From an uncultured Oscillospiraceae bacterium (GTDB taxonomy: Bacteria; Bacillota; Clostridia; Oscillospirales; Oscillospiraceae), in contig CAJUKT010000096.1 of the NCBI GenBank assembly GCA_910587255.1, positions 15,254-79,253 of the forward strand: a DNA stretch of 64,000 bases. Reading direction: 5' to 3'. The position numbers and the translations under genes are program-made. How positions within the stretch are numbered: the first letter of the stretch is position 1; every line of letters begins with the position of its first letter. Under the pieces are notes generated by a model. The model was given only the letters and a program-made list of their open reading frames with translations. It was not told where the DNA came from and ran no database searches. This document shows positions 14,787-24,270 of the stretch, piece after piece.

Positions 14787-16858
14787 TGTCTAAAGTCCAG
14801 AGGATAGCTGTTCACCAGTATCTCGTTAATATAGATGAACACGTTTTGCACCCCAGAGCCGGACACCTGCCGGCTGACCACAGTGTTCATGTCGGCGTCT
14901 ACATTGTTGTCATATATGGTATTTTCCCCCACGATGATGGTAACGCGGACGCTTCCACTGTATGCGCTCAGATCCACCGTAATGGTCTGGGTGCTGGTGG
15001 GCACGGCGGCATCCTGCGTGGGCTCCACCGGCGGGTCGCTCTCTTCGGGCGGATCACTCTCCACAGGGGCCTCAGAGGGCGTGGGCTCCGGTATCTCTGG
15101 CCCCTTGCTCACCCACAGGTCGATGGCGGTGCCCTTATCCACCCCTTCACCCGGGTTCACGCTCTGCCACATCACGCGGCCCTCGGCGTATTCATCGCTG
15201 TAGTACGAGTCCACCTTTCCGACCTCCAAACCGAGCTGCTTGATCTGAGCCTTGGCGTCCTCAAGGGGCACGTTAAGGAATCGGATCACCGTGGCCTGCT
15301 TCTGCTCGGGGCCGGTACTGATGACAAGGGTAACTTCATCCCCCTTTTCCACTTTCATGCCATCAATGGGCGTATAAGAGATGACATAGCCTTCCGTGAT
15401 GGTTTCAGAGGGGGAATACTCCATTTTTACCTGCAAGCCCATCTCGTTTTGCAGTTTCTGGAGGGCCTGCCGTACGTCCCAGCCATTTACAGGCGGCATA
15501 AACATATTGTCCTCGCCGCCGCTGATGCTTACCTTGATAACCTTATCGCCTTCCCGCACACGGGTGTTGCCCTCGGGGCTCTGCTCACAGATCTGATCCT
15601 CCGGGTAATCCGTACTGTAGACAGTCCCCTTCACCTCCAGCTTGAAATCGCCCAAAATACTCTTGTTCTGGTCCAATTGATCCAGGGTATAGCCCAACAG
15701 ATTGGGAACCTCATACTCAGGCGCCTCAGCAAATAGATCCTTGATGAAGAAATTGATGAGGAAGTAGCCCATACCGACAATAAAGATCAGAATAACCAGC
15801 ACTGCCGCCACTGCGGGAAGCACTCCGCCCCGGCGGGGCGGCTCGTCATCGTAATCGTACTCGTCCTCTTCCCGGCGCCGGCGTTCCTTCCGCTCGGCCT
15901 GCGTGGGGCGCTCCGGCTCCCGGCGCTCCACCGGCATCCGTACAGAGGCGGTGATTACTTTCGTCGGCACCACCATGGTAGGTTCATCGTCGGCATCCGC
16001 CTCTGGGGCCGCAGACACCTGGAAATCCGGGTTTTTGCGGAACTCCTTCAAATCATCCAGCATCTCCTCCGCCGAGCCGTAGCGCTGGCTCAGCTCCGGG
16101 GCCATAGCCTTCATGGTGATGGCCTCTAAAGCGCGTGGCACCTCCGGGTTCAGGTCACAGGGGGGCACGGGAATGGATTTGATGTGCTGGATGGCCACTG
16201 CTACCGGGGTGTCCCCCTCAAAGGGCAGACGGCCGGTGAGCATCTCATACAGCACCACCCCCGCAGAGTAAATATCCGTACGGCAGTCCACATGGCTGCC
16301 CTTGGCCTGCTCCGGGGAGATATAGTGCACCGAGCCGATGGCCTCCTGGGTCATGGTATTTTGGGCGGCGCTGGCCAACTGGGCGATGCCGAAGTCGGTG
16401 ACCTTTACGCTGCCGTCCCGGAGAACCATGATGTTATGGGGCTTAATGTCCCTGTGGATGATCCCCCGGCCATGGGCATGGCTCAGCGCGCGCATGATCT
16501 GGGTAATGAAATGCTGGGCCTCCCGCCAGTTCAGGGGGGTGCCCCGGCGCTGCATATATTGCTTCAGTGTCAGCCCATCCACCAGCTCCATGACGATATA
16601 GTCCAGCCCGTCCGACCGGCTCACGTCATATACCGATACGATGTTGGCGTGGGACAGCATGGCCACCGCCTGGGACTCATCGTGGAACCGGCGGCGGAAG
16701 TCGGCATCCTGTGCCAACTCCGGCTTTAATATTTTGATAGCCACCAGCCGGTTCAGCCGGTGGCACCGGGCCTTATACACCATCGCCATGCCGCCGGTGC
16801 CAATGCACTCTAAAATCTCATATCGGTTATCGAGCATTTTACCTATGTATTGATCCAT
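14783..16858 (-). CDS. prkC: PASTA-domain Ser/Thr protein kinase (PrkC/StkP family)
   Basis: The 691-residue protein has an N-terminal Hanks kinase domain (GTGGMAMVYKA near residue 21, AIKIL lysine, HRDIKPHN near residue 138, DFGIAQ), a basic/acidic juxtamembrane region, one transmembrane helix near residue 345, then three PASTA repeats (about 375-580), a Pro/Glu/Ser linker and a small C-terminal beta domain. PASTA domains sense muropeptides or lipid II; the kinase controls cell-wall growth and germination. I chose ATG 16858, with AGGAGG upstream, just after the phosphatase stop at 16878. The extra C-terminal domain after the PASTA repeats is notable. Confidence 0.96.
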   Translation of the reverse strand: MDQYIGKMLDNRYEILECIGTGGMAMVYKARCHRLNRLVAIKILKPELAQDADFRRRFHDESQAVAMLSHANIVSVYDVSRSDGLDYIVMELVDGLTLKQYMQRRGTPLNWREAQHFITQIMRALSHAHGRGIIHRDIKPHNIMVLRDGSVKVTDFGIAQLASAAQNTMTQEAIGSVHYISPEQAKGSHVDCRTDIYSAGVVLYEMLTGRLPFEGDTPVAVAIQHIKSIPVPPCDLNPEVPRALEAITMKAMAPELSQRYGSAEEMLDDLKEFRKNPDFQVSAAPEADADDEPTMVVPTKVITASVRMPVERREPERPTQAERKERRRREEDEYDYDDEPPRRGGVLPAVAAVLVILIFIVGMGYFLINFFIKDLFAEAPEYEVPNLLGYTLDQLDQNKSILGDFKLEVKGTVYSTDYPEDQICEQSPEGNTRVREGDKVIKVSISGGEDNMFMPPVNGWDVRQALQKLQNEMGLQVKMEYSPSETITEGYVISYTPIDGMKVEKGDEVTLVISTGPEQKQATVIRFLNVPLEDAKAQIKQLGLEVGKVDSYYSDEYAEGRVMWQSVNPGEGVDKGTAIDLWVSKGPEIPEPTPSEAPVESDPPEESDPPVEPTQDAAVPTSTQTITVDLSAYSGSVRVTIIVGENTIYDNNVDADMNTVVSRQVSGSGVQNVFIYINEILVNSYPLDFRQ

Positions 16859-16877
16859 GGTAAAAAAGTCCTCCTCA

Positions 16878-17615
16878 TCACAGCTGCGCCAGCACAACAG
16901 TCACGTTGTCCGGCGCGCCCCGCTCCAACGCCTGCTCCAGCAGTCTCTGGCAGAACCGCTCCGGGTCCCCCTCCTGCCCGCTCAGGCATAGCAGCGTACG
17001 ATCCTCCAGCATATTACTCAATCCGTCGCTGCACAATAGCAGGCGGCTTCCCGGCCGGGGTGACAGCCGGTTCAAGTCATACTCCACATGGCTGTCCACC
17101 CCCAGGGCGCGGGTGATCAGGTTCTTCTGCGGATGGCTCCTGGCCTGGTCCGGCGTGATCTCCCCCCGGTCCACCAGCATCTGCACCAGCGAGTGATCCA
17201 CCGTCACCTGGCGGATTTCCCCATCCTCCAGTAAGTATCCCCTGCTGTCCCCCACATGAACCATACAGACCGCTCCGGGCAAAATCAGGGCCGCCACCAA
17301 GGTGGTACCCATGCCCGCATAAGCGGTATTTTCCGTACTTAGCTGAAACACCCGCGTGTTAGCCCGGGAGCAGGCGTCTGACAGCACCTGCTCCCAGCGG
17401 GAGGGATCGTCCAGGCTCCCCTGGCCCAGTCCTTCCTCCACTGCGGAGGTGAATTCCTCCACCGCCACCGCACTGGCCACGCTGCCTGCCTGGGCACCGC
17501 CCATACCATCGCACACCACCAGCAGAACAGCCTCACCATCCAGATGCCGAATGGCGTAGCTATCCTGATTGTCCTTGCGCTGACAGCCTATGTCCGTCAC
17601 ACCACAAACTCTCAA
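16878..17615 (-). CDS. prpC: PP2C-type Ser/Thr phosphatase (Stp/PrpC)
   Basis: This 245-residue PP2C (PPM family) phosphatase should reverse PrkC phosphorylation. Metal-binding signatures are visible: RKDNQDS near residue 13, VCDGMGG near residue 34, VGDSRGYL near residue 120 and SDGLSN near residue 192. The start is TTG, preceded by GGAGGG at six bases, and overlaps the rlmN stop (TTGA), so translation is coupled. The kinase gene follows within 20 bases. Confidence 0.95.
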   Translation of the reverse strand: MRVCGVTDIGCQRKDNQDSYAIRHLDGEAVLLVVCDGMGGAQAGSVASAVAVEEFTSAVEEGLGQGSLDDPSRWEQVLSDACSRANTRVFQLSTENTAYAGMGTTLVAALILPGAVCMVHVGDSRGYLLEDGEIRQVTVDHSLVQMLVDRGEITPDQARSHPQKNLITRALGVDSHVEYDLNRLSPRPGSRLLLCSDGLSNMLEDRTLLCLSGQEGDPERFCQRLLEQALERGAPDNVTVVLAQL

Positions 17616-18664
17616 GTTAATCCCTCCTCTGGGGTATGGGTCTCACCCTCCAAGATACGCCTTCGCCGCAGCTGACCGCAGGAGGCATCAATATCGCCTC
17701 CCAGCTTTCGCCGCACCGTAGCCGTGACGCCGCGGCTCTCCAGACGCTGCTGAAACTGCCGCACCCGGCGGCTCGGCTTCAATGGCGATTCCGCCACTTC
17801 GTTGAGAGGGATCAGATTTACGTGGCCCGGCTGGCCCCGCAGAAGCTCGGCCAATCGATCCGCCTGTTCATCAGAATCATTCACTGCCTCAACCATGGCA
17901 TATTCATAGGAGATGCGCCGCCCGGTGGTCTCAAAATACCGCCGGCAGGTATCCATGAGCAAATCCACCCCTACGGCCCGGTTCACCGGCATAAGCTGCG
18001 AGCGAGTCTCGTCATCTGGGGCATGAAGCGAAACACTCAACGTTAATTGTAACCCAAGCTGGGCCAGTTTGTCAATTTTCTTTACCAGCCCGCAGGTGGA
18101 CAGGGAGATGTGGCGCATTCCGATATTCATCCCGTCAGGGTGATTTATTAGGGACAAAAACCGCAAAACATGGTCAAAATTGTCCAGTGGCTCACCAATT
18201 CCCATCATTACAATGTTGGAAACCGTCTCACCGCTGTCCTTTTCGGTAAATATTACCTGATCTAAAATTTCCGCCGGGGTCAGGTCCCGAACCTTCCCAC
18301 CCAGCGTAGATGCGCAGAATACGCACCCCATATTACACCCAACCTGGCTGGATACGCATACAGTATTCCCATGCTTGTAGCGCATCAAAACCGTTTCCAC
18401 ACAATTTCCATCGCCCAGCCGCCACAAATATTTAATAGTGCCGTCCAGCTTGGATACCTGCTTGCGCTCTACTCTGGGAACGGTGAGTACACACTCGGTC
18501 TCCAACCGCTCCCGCAGGGCGTGGGGCAAGTTTGTCATCTCACTGAAGGACTCCACCCCCTGATGAAGCCAGCGGAACACCTGCATCGCCCGAAACCTGG
18601 GCTGGCCCAGCTCCTTGAAATACACCTCCAGCTCCTCCGGCATCATGGATTTTAAATCTGTCAT
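17612..18664 (-). CDS. rlmN: Dual-specificity RNA methyltransferase RlmN
   Basis: RlmN is a radical-SAM enzyme that makes 2-methyladenosine at A2503 of 23S rRNA and at A37 of some tRNAs. The 350-residue protein has the CNMGCVFC cluster (CxxxCxxC) near residue 110, GIGEPLDN, and the C-terminal GGDIDASCGQLR whose Cys is catalytic. It overlaps the rsmB stop by four bases and the phosphatase start by four bases, part of the tight fmt-rsmB-rlmN-prpC-prkC-rsgA order usual in Firmicutes. Confidence 0.96.
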   Translation of the reverse strand: MTDLKSMMPEELEVYFKELGQPRFRAMQVFRWLHQGVESFSEMTNLPHALRERLETECVLTVPRVERKQVSKLDGTIKYLWRLGDGNCVETVLMRYKHGNTVCVSSQVGCNMGCVFCASTLGGKVRDLTPAEILDQVIFTEKDSGETVSNIVMMGIGEPLDNFDHVLRFLSLINHPDGMNIGMRHISLSTCGLVKKIDKLAQLGLQLTLSVSLHAPDDETRSQLMPVNRAVGVDLLMDTCRRYFETTGRRISYEYAMVEAVNDSDEQADRLAELLRGQPGHVNLIPLNEVAESPLKPSRRVRQFQQRLESRGVTATVRRKLGGDIDASCGQLRRRRILEGETHTPEEGLT

Positions 18665-19992
18665 GGGGTTTGCCCCTTTCTGCGCAGCTTGGCCATAAAA
18701 AAGCCGTCGGTGTCATGGATATGGGGCCAGAGAGTTAACTGCCCCGGCTGCTTTCCCCAATGAGGCAGGTCAAAGGGCTCTGGGAGAAACTCTGGGTGAT
18801 CCGCCAGAAAGCCGTCCACCACATCGCCGTTCTCCCGGGGCAGAACGGTACACGTGGAGTAGAGCAGCACCCCACCTGGGCGGACATAGCGGGCGCAATT
18901 ATCCAAAATTCCTCGCTGAACCCTGGGCAGGCCCTTCAGCAGCGCTGGATCTTTATAGCGGATGTCCGGCTTCTTACGGATGATGCCAAGCCCGGAACAG
19001 GGCACATCGGTAAGCACCACATCAAAACCGTCCAGCCAGTCCTCCCGGGGCTGGGCGGCATTTTGCAGCGCAGGGGCTACGATGGATAGTCCCAGTCTTT
19101 CCCGCCCCGCTTCCAGCAGCTTGATCTTGTGCGGATGAATGTCACAGGAGATCAGCTCTCCTCGGTTTTCCATCAAAATTGCTGCGGCAAAGGACTTGCC
19201 GCCGGGAGCGGCACAGCAGTCCAGCACCCGCTGGCCAGGAGTGATCCCCGCCGCCAGCACCGCCAGCCTCGAGGCCGCGTCCTGAATATAGAATTCTCCC
19301 CGCTGGAAGGTATTCAGCCGCTCCAGATCTCCGGTACCGCTGAGCAGCAAACAGCCCTCCAGCCAGGGGTGCGGCTGCACCTCTGCCCCGGCGGTGCGCA
19401 GCTCTTCTGCCAGCTTATCAGGCGTAGTTTTCAAGTAGTTTACCTGGGCGGTGGTAGGGGGCTGCTGGTTGTTGGCAGCCAGCAGCCCCTGCGTGCCTTC
19501 TACCCCAAGCAGTGCGGAAAAATCTTCCACCAGCCATTGCGGATGGCTATATTGAATTGACAAGCGTTTTGGCTTGTCAGTCTCATTTGCTTCAAGGTTT
19601 TTCCCCTGCCTTAAAAGAGTGCGGAGCACACCGTTCACCAGACCTGCCGCCCGGGGATTACGGCTGTGCCGTTTAGCCATCTCCACCGCCTCGTTCACCG
19701 CCGCACTGGGAGGAATTTTGTCCAGAAACAGAAGCTGATAGGCCGCCACACGCAAGCCGCACAGAACCTTCACGTCCAGCTTTTCAAGCCTCATGGAACA
19801 CACCTGGGCCAGCCGCCAGTCCAACAGCAGTTTATTTTGCAGCACTCCATAACAGAGGCGGGTAGCCAGCGCTCCATCCCGGCGGTCTAACCCCTGCTCC
19901 CGGATGGCGCGCTTCAAGTATCCGTCCGACCAAGCTCCCTGCTTCTCACAGGCGGCCAGGGTAAGTACCGCCGTCTCTCTGGCTGAACCCAT
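18661..19992 (-). CDS. rsmB: 16S rRNA (cytosine-967-C5)-methyltransferase RsmB
   Basis: RsmB methylates C967 of 16S rRNA. Residues about 1-140 form a NusB-like RNA-binding domain; the rest is a Rossmann methyltransferase with CCAAPGGKS near residue 260, TDVPCSGLG near residue 331 and YSTCTVLPRENG whose Cys is the nucleophile. At 443 residues the length is normal. It starts four bases after fmt and overlaps rlmN. Confidence 0.95.
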   Translation of the reverse strand: MGSARETAVLTLAACEKQGAWSDGYLKRAIREQGLDRRDGALATRLCYGVLQNKLLLDWRLAQVCSMRLEKLDVKVLCGLRVAAYQLLFLDKIPPSAAVNEAVEMAKRHSRNPRAAGLVNGVLRTLLRQGKNLEANETDKPKRLSIQYSHPQWLVEDFSALLGVEGTQGLLAANNQQPPTTAQVNYLKTTPDKLAEELRTAGAEVQPHPWLEGCLLLSGTGDLERLNTFQRGEFYIQDAASRLAVLAAGITPGQRVLDCCAAPGGKSFAAAILMENRGELISCDIHPHKIKLLEAGRERLGLSIVAPALQNAAQPREDWLDGFDVVLTDVPCSGLGIIRKKPDIRYKDPALLKGLPRVQRGILDNCARYVRPGGVLLYSTCTVLPRENGDVVDGFLADHPEFLPEPFDLPHWGKQPGQLTLWPHIHDTDGFFMAKLRRKGQTP

Positions 19993-19996
19993 GGAA

Positions 19997-20938
19997 TCAC
20001 TCCTGTTTCGTCAGCGCTATCCCCTGGGGAATGGGGTGCCCCAGCAAAAAGGCAGGGGCCGCCATCGGCTTCTTACCGTCTGGCTGAAGCTCCAAAATAT
20101 CCAATATCCTGCCGTCTCCACAGGCCACCCGCAGACCCTTCTTGTCCGCCTGCACAACAATGCCGGGGGCGCTGCCAGTGGTTTCTCCTGTTATCTCCGT
20201 GCGCAGAACCTTGCACCGAATACCGTCCAGAATTGCTGTGGCTGCAGGCCATGGATACAGCCCCCGCACCTGGTCATGGAGCTGCCGGGCAGTCCGAACC
20301 CAGTTCAAGGGAGACAGCTCCTTTGACAGCATAGGCGCACGGGTGGCCTGAGCCTCATCCTGGGGGATTGGATGCACCTTCCCTGCCTCCAGCGCCGCCA
20401 CGGTGTCCACCAATAGTTTGGCTCCCATGTCCGCCAGCCGGTCAAAGAGCTGGGCTGCATTCTCATCAAGATCAATGGGGGTTTGGGCCTGAGCCAGGAT
20501 ATCCCCGGTATCCATTCCCTCCGCCATATACATGATAGTAACCCCGGTTTCGTCCTCACCGTTCAGAATGGCCCAGTTAATGGGGGCCGCACCCCGGTAC
20601 TTGGGCAGTAGGGACGAATGGACATTGATGCACCCCAGCCTGGGCAGCTCCAGAATGTCCACAGGCAAAATTTTTCCGTAGGCCGCCACAGCAATCAGGT
20701 CGGGGTTCAGCGTCCGAAGTATTTCCAGCGCCTCCCCGTCCCGCATTTTCACGGGTTGAAATACCGTTAATCCGGCCGACACGGCATATTCCTTTACAGG
20801 CGGTTGCTGTAGCTTCATTCCACGGTTTTTAGGCTTATCCGGCTGGGTAAACACGCCGCATATCTCATGACCTGCCTCCACCAGCGCTTTCAGGGATGGC
20901 ACGGCAAAGTCCGGCGTGCCCATAAAGACAATTCTCAT
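19997..20938 (-). CDS. fmt: Methionyl-tRNA formyltransferase
   Basis: Fmt formylates initiator Met-tRNA with 10-formyl-tetrahydrofolate. The 313-residue protein has FMGTPDFAVPSL at the start, the catalytic segment HSSLLPKYRGAAPINWAI near residue 107 and the D/E pair after it (GMDTGDIL). The C-terminal OB domain is present. Its start overlaps the def stop (ATGA), so the formylation and deformylation enzymes are made together. Confidence 0.96.
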   Translation of the reverse strand: MRIVFMGTPDFAVPSLKALVEAGHEICGVFTQPDKPKNRGMKLQQPPVKEYAVSAGLTVFQPVKMRDGEALEILRTLNPDLIAVAAYGKILPVDILELPRLGCINVHSSLLPKYRGAAPINWAILNGEDETGVTIMYMAEGMDTGDILAQAQTPIDLDENAAQLFDRLADMGAKLLVDTVAALEAGKVHPIPQDEAQATRAPMLSKELSPLNWVRTARQLHDQVRGLYPWPAATAILDGIRCKVLRTEITGETTGSAPGIVVQADKKGLRVACGDGRILDILELQPDGKKPMAAPAFLLGHPIPQGIALTKQE

Positions 20939-21429
20939 TGCTCCTCCTCTGCCTGCTCCATCGCGTCCAACTCCTCCACCGTATACAGCCGGTCTGTGTG
21001 CTCCACAAAGAGGTGCCCATCCAAATGCTCAAGCTCGTGGCAGAAGCATCGCGCCACCAGGTCCTCGCCGGACGCCTCAAAGAAATTCCCATCCCGGTCC
21101 TGCGCGCGCACAGTCACCAAGCTGGGCCGCTGGACCATTCCATATTTCCCAGGCACGCTGAGGCATCCCTCCCAGCCATTCTGCTCCCCCTCCTGGCTGA
21201 CAATCACAGGATTCACCAATTCCAGCATGTGGTCGTCTCTATCCTCAACCACCACCACACGGCGCAAAATACCGATCTGAGGCGCGGCCAGCCCAACACC
21301 GCCGGAATCCGACAGTGTCTCCTTTAAATCGTCCAGCAAATCATGGAGCTTGCGGTCAAATTTTTCCACCGGCCGGCAGGTTTTAGTCAGGACTGGATCG
21401 CCCTGGATTAGAATTTCTCTCAGTGCCAT
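20935..21429 (-). CDS. def: Peptide deformylase
   Basis: Def removes the formyl group from new proteins. The 164-residue protein has all three motifs: GVGLAAPQIG near residue 46, EGCLSVPG near residue 93 with the metal-binding Cys, and HELEHLDG near residue 137 with the metal-binding His pair and catalytic Glu. It lies between priA and fmt, the usual Firmicutes order. Confidence 0.96.
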   Translation of the reverse strand: MALREILIQGDPVLTKTCRPVEKFDRKLHDLLDDLKETLSDSGGVGLAAPQIGILRRVVVVEDRDDHMLELVNPVIVSQEGEQNGWEGCLSVPGKYGMVQRPSLVTVRAQDRDGNFFEASGEDLVARCFCHELEHLDGHLFVEHTDRLYTVEELDAMEQAEEEQ

Positions 21430-21445
21430 AGTGCTTCCTCCTTGT

Positions 21446-23911
21446 TTAATCCAGCGGGTTCAGATCTGCAAACAGGGCTACGCCTTTGTTTTTTCGGTCT
21501 GACTGGGCCTGCCGGAGCAGATGGGCTATGAGCTGGCGAACAGCCCTGTTATTTTGCGTACTCAAAATCAGCCGAAAGCGGTAACGGTCATTAAGCTTTG
21601 CCACCGAAAACGGCGCCGGTCCCAGCAGGCGGCAGGGAATTTTGTCATAGGGCGCTTTCCGAAGCGCGCCACCCAGCGCCTCCCGCAGACGCACCAACGT
21701 CTCGAGCACCGCCGTCTCCTCCAGCCCGGACGCAGACAGCACAAACAGGTCACAGAAGGGCGGCAGCTCCCTGGCCTCGCGCAGTCTAATTTCCTGCCGA
21801 TAAAAGCTGTCATAGTCCTGGCTGGCGGAAAAACGGATCACATCATTGTCCGGGGTAAAGGTCTGTATCACCGCACGGCCTGCTTTCTTCCCACGCCCCG
21901 CTCTTCCCACCACCTGGGTCAGCAGCGAAAACGCCCGCTCCGCCGCGTGGACATCGCCAGTGTACAGCAGCTGATCCGCCGATACCGCCCCCACCAGGGT
22001 AACATTCTCAAAATCCAGCCCTTTTGCTACCATCTGAGTGCCCAGCAAAATGGGAATACGCTCCTGGCGGAACTTTTCCAGGATACTCTCATGGCTGTGG
22101 ACAGCGGATACAGTATCCGCATCCATACGCAGCACGACCGTTCCCGGAAAGAGAGTCCTCAACTCCTCTTCCACCTTCTGGGTGCCTGCGCCGAAAAAGT
22201 CCAAAAGTCCTCCGCAGCTGGGGCACTGGTCGGGCAGCGGCTGGGACCAGCCACAGTAGTGACACATCAGCCTTCGGTTTGCCGAGTGATACGTCAAATG
22301 AACGGAGCACCGTGGACAAGTTGGAGTTTGGCCGCACTCACCACAGCTGACCATGCGGCTGGCTCCCCGGCGGTTGAGGAATAAGATCGCCTGCTCTCCC
22401 CGGTCAATGGTCTCTTCCAGCATAGCGGCCAGCGGTGCGCTGATGGTCCCGCCATTTCCCCGGCGCAGTTCGTCCTTCATATCCACCACCGCCACCTGGG
22501 GCAGAACCTGCTCATTATACCGCTGGCGCAGGGAAAACAGATGATACTCCCCTTGCTTCGCCCGGTACATAGACTCCACTGTGGGCGTGGCAGACCCCAG
22601 CAACAGCAGCGCCCCCGCTTTGTAACAACGGTAGCGGGCCACCTCCCGGGCATGATACCGGGGATTTTGCTCTGATTTGTAGGATGGCTCCTGTTCCTCA
22701 TCCAAAATGATGAGCCCCAGGCTGGGCAGGGGCGCAAACACAGCGGAACGGGTGCCCACCACCACCCGGGCCTCCCCCGCCCGGGCCCGCTTCCACTCAT
22801 CGCACCGCTCTCCGGCAGATAAGGAGCTGTGAAGAATGGCCACCTCGCGGCCAAAGTGGGAGTTGAAAATTCGCATCAGCTGGGGGGTGAGGGCGATCTC
22901 CGGCACCATCACCAGCGCCGTTTTCTCCCTCTCCAGCAGAGCATGGATGAGCTTGAGATATACCTGCGTTTTGCCGCTGCCGGTGACGCCGTACAGCAGC
23001 GCTGCGGCGCTTCCCGCCTCCGTCAGAGCCAGCAAACCTTCATACGCCGCAGTCTGCTCCGCATTGAGCTCCACTGGGGCTGCCTGCTCGTATATGGGCA
23101 TCTGGGGCCGACGGTACACCTCCCGCCTGGACAGGGTCAGCACCCCCATCCGCTCCAACGTCCGCAAGGTAGTCATGGACGCGCCGGTGAAATAGCACAG
23201 CTCTTTAGCGGAGGTCTCCCCCACAGCGCAGATAGTCTCCCCCGCGGCGTATTGCAGGGGAGCCCGCCGCCGCTTGGGCGCAAGCAGCGTCATCGCGCTG
23301 CCGGGATCCATCGCCAAGGTGGCAATCTGTTCCGTCTTGTCATTGATCCCCCGGGCCGCGCTGGCTTCGCGGACAATGATACCCCGTTCCTCCATGTCCC
23401 GGATGGCAGGCCCTGGGTCGGACACGCCGAACGCAGTGCGGATCTTACCCTCCTCAGCCCAGCCTCCGTTGGCAAAAAGCAGCTCTACCAGTTTTTGCGC
23501 CCGTTTAGACTCTCCCGCCGCTTCGTAGGCCGCCTCCCGATCCACCTTGGGCGCAAAACGCCAGCAGGACTTCAGGGAAAACCACAACCCCGCCGGGATC
23601 ATAACCCGCAAGGCATCATACACGGTACAGAAATACTGCTCCCGCATCCACAGAGCCAGCTGCACCGCAGCCCCATCCAGCAGCGGCCCCTCATCCAGCA
23701 GGGCCAAAATGGACTTTAGCTTCTCCGCATCCTCCCGCTCACCCAGGGCCAGCACAATGCCGTCGCTCACCCGGTTCCCCCTGCCAAAGGGTACCGCCGC
23801 CCGCATTCCAGGCTGAATCGCTTCCTCCAACGGGCCGGGGACCAAGTAATCAAAGGGCCGGTCGATGGCATAGGTGGCAGCAGATACGGCTATTTTTGCA
23901 ATGCGGACCAC
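21446..23911 (-). CDS. priA: Primosomal protein N', replication restart helicase PriA
   Basis: PriA binds stalled forks and restarts replication. The 821-residue protein has the N-terminal 3'BD domain, Walker A GVTGSGKTQ near residue 305, a Walker B that reads LDEEQEPSYK (a DEEQ rather than DEEH box), and the double zinc cluster (CGECGQTPTCPRC, CHYCGW, CPSCGG) near residues 530-570. The start is GTG with AGAGGTGG upstream. It begins the priA-def-fmt translation set, just after a terminator-like hairpin behind rpoZ. Confidence 0.96.
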   Translation of the reverse strand: MVRIAKIAVSAATYAIDRPFDYLVPGPLEEAIQPGMRAAVPFGRGNRVSDGIVLALGEREDAEKLKSILALLDEGPLLDGAAVQLALWMREQYFCTVYDALRVMIPAGLWFSLKSCWRFAPKVDREAAYEAAGESKRAQKLVELLFANGGWAEEGKIRTAFGVSDPGPAIRDMEERGIIVREASAARGINDKTEQIATLAMDPGSAMTLLAPKRRRAPLQYAAGETICAVGETSAKELCYFTGASMTTLRTLERMGVLTLSRREVYRRPQMPIYEQAAPVELNAEQTAAYEGLLALTEAGSAAALLYGVTGSGKTQVYLKLIHALLEREKTALVMVPEIALTPQLMRIFNSHFGREVAILHSSLSAGERCDEWKRARAGEARVVVGTRSAVFAPLPSLGLIILDEEQEPSYKSEQNPRYHAREVARYRCYKAGALLLLGSATPTVESMYRAKQGEYHLFSLRQRYNEQVLPQVAVVDMKDELRRGNGGTISAPLAAMLEETIDRGEQAILFLNRRGASRMVSCGECGQTPTCPRCSVHLTYHSANRRLMCHYCGWSQPLPDQCPSCGGLLDFFGAGTQKVEEELRTLFPGTVVLRMDADTVSAVHSHESILEKFRQERIPILLGTQMVAKGLDFENVTLVGAVSADQLLYTGDVHAAERAFSLLTQVVGRAGRGKKAGRAVIQTFTPDNDVIRFSASQDYDSFYRQEIRLREARELPPFCDLFVLSASGLEETAVLETLVRLREALGGALRKAPYDKIPCRLLGPAPFSVAKLNDRYRFRLILSTQNNRAVRQLIAHLLRQAQSDRKNKGVALFADLNPLD

Positions 23912-23962
23912 TAAACCACCTCTTCCTCCACAAAACCGGCTTACCGTCCGCTTTCAACGTCC

Positions 23963-23993
23963 AAAGGGCAAGCAGTACGCCCGCTTGCCCTTT
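23963..23993 (-). terminator. Terminator-like hairpin between rpoZ and priA
   Basis: AAAGGGCAAGC and GCTTGCCCTTT form a perfect 11-bp stem with a nine-base loop. Both flanks are T/A-rich only for three to five bases, so it may give partial termination. Confidence 0.65.
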
Positions 23994-24002
23994 TTGGGTC
24001 TC

Positions 24003-24245
24003 TCACTCTATGCCCTGCTCGGGCTGGGACAGTTCTTCGCAGGCAGATTCAGCCTCTATCTCGGCCGTAAGGGTACCGGCGGCCACCTCCCGGATGGCCA
24101 GGGACACCGCCTTCTCTTCCAGCGGTTCACCAGATACCTCTGCCTCACTGGACAGCTTTCGGGCCCTGCTGGCCACCAGGTTCACCAGCATATACCGGCT
24201 GGGCACCTGGCTCAGCAGTTCCTTAATGGGTGGATAAAGCAACAT
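24003..24245 (-). CDS. rpoZ: RNA polymerase omega subunit
   Basis: This 80-residue protein has the omega pattern: PPIKELLSQVPSRYMLVNLVASRAR, followed by an acidic region and KAVSLAIREVAAGTL. It helps assemble RNA polymerase. The start at ATG 24245 is favoured by AAAGGA nine bases upstream; an ATG nine bases earlier almost touches that site. It follows gmk, as in many bacteria (gmk-rpoZ). Confidence 0.93.
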   Translation of the reverse strand: MLLYPPIKELLSQVPSRYMLVNLVASRARKLSSEAEVSGEPLEEKAVSLAIREVAAGTLTAEIEAESACEELSQPEQGIE

Positions 24246-24270
24246 ATATACCATTCCTTTCGATTTGCAC

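Noticed and set aside
22840..22900. PriA Walker B change as a loss of function
   Set aside because: The box reads DEEQ rather than DEEH, but all other motifs are intact and I recall DEEQ in other clostridial PriA proteins.
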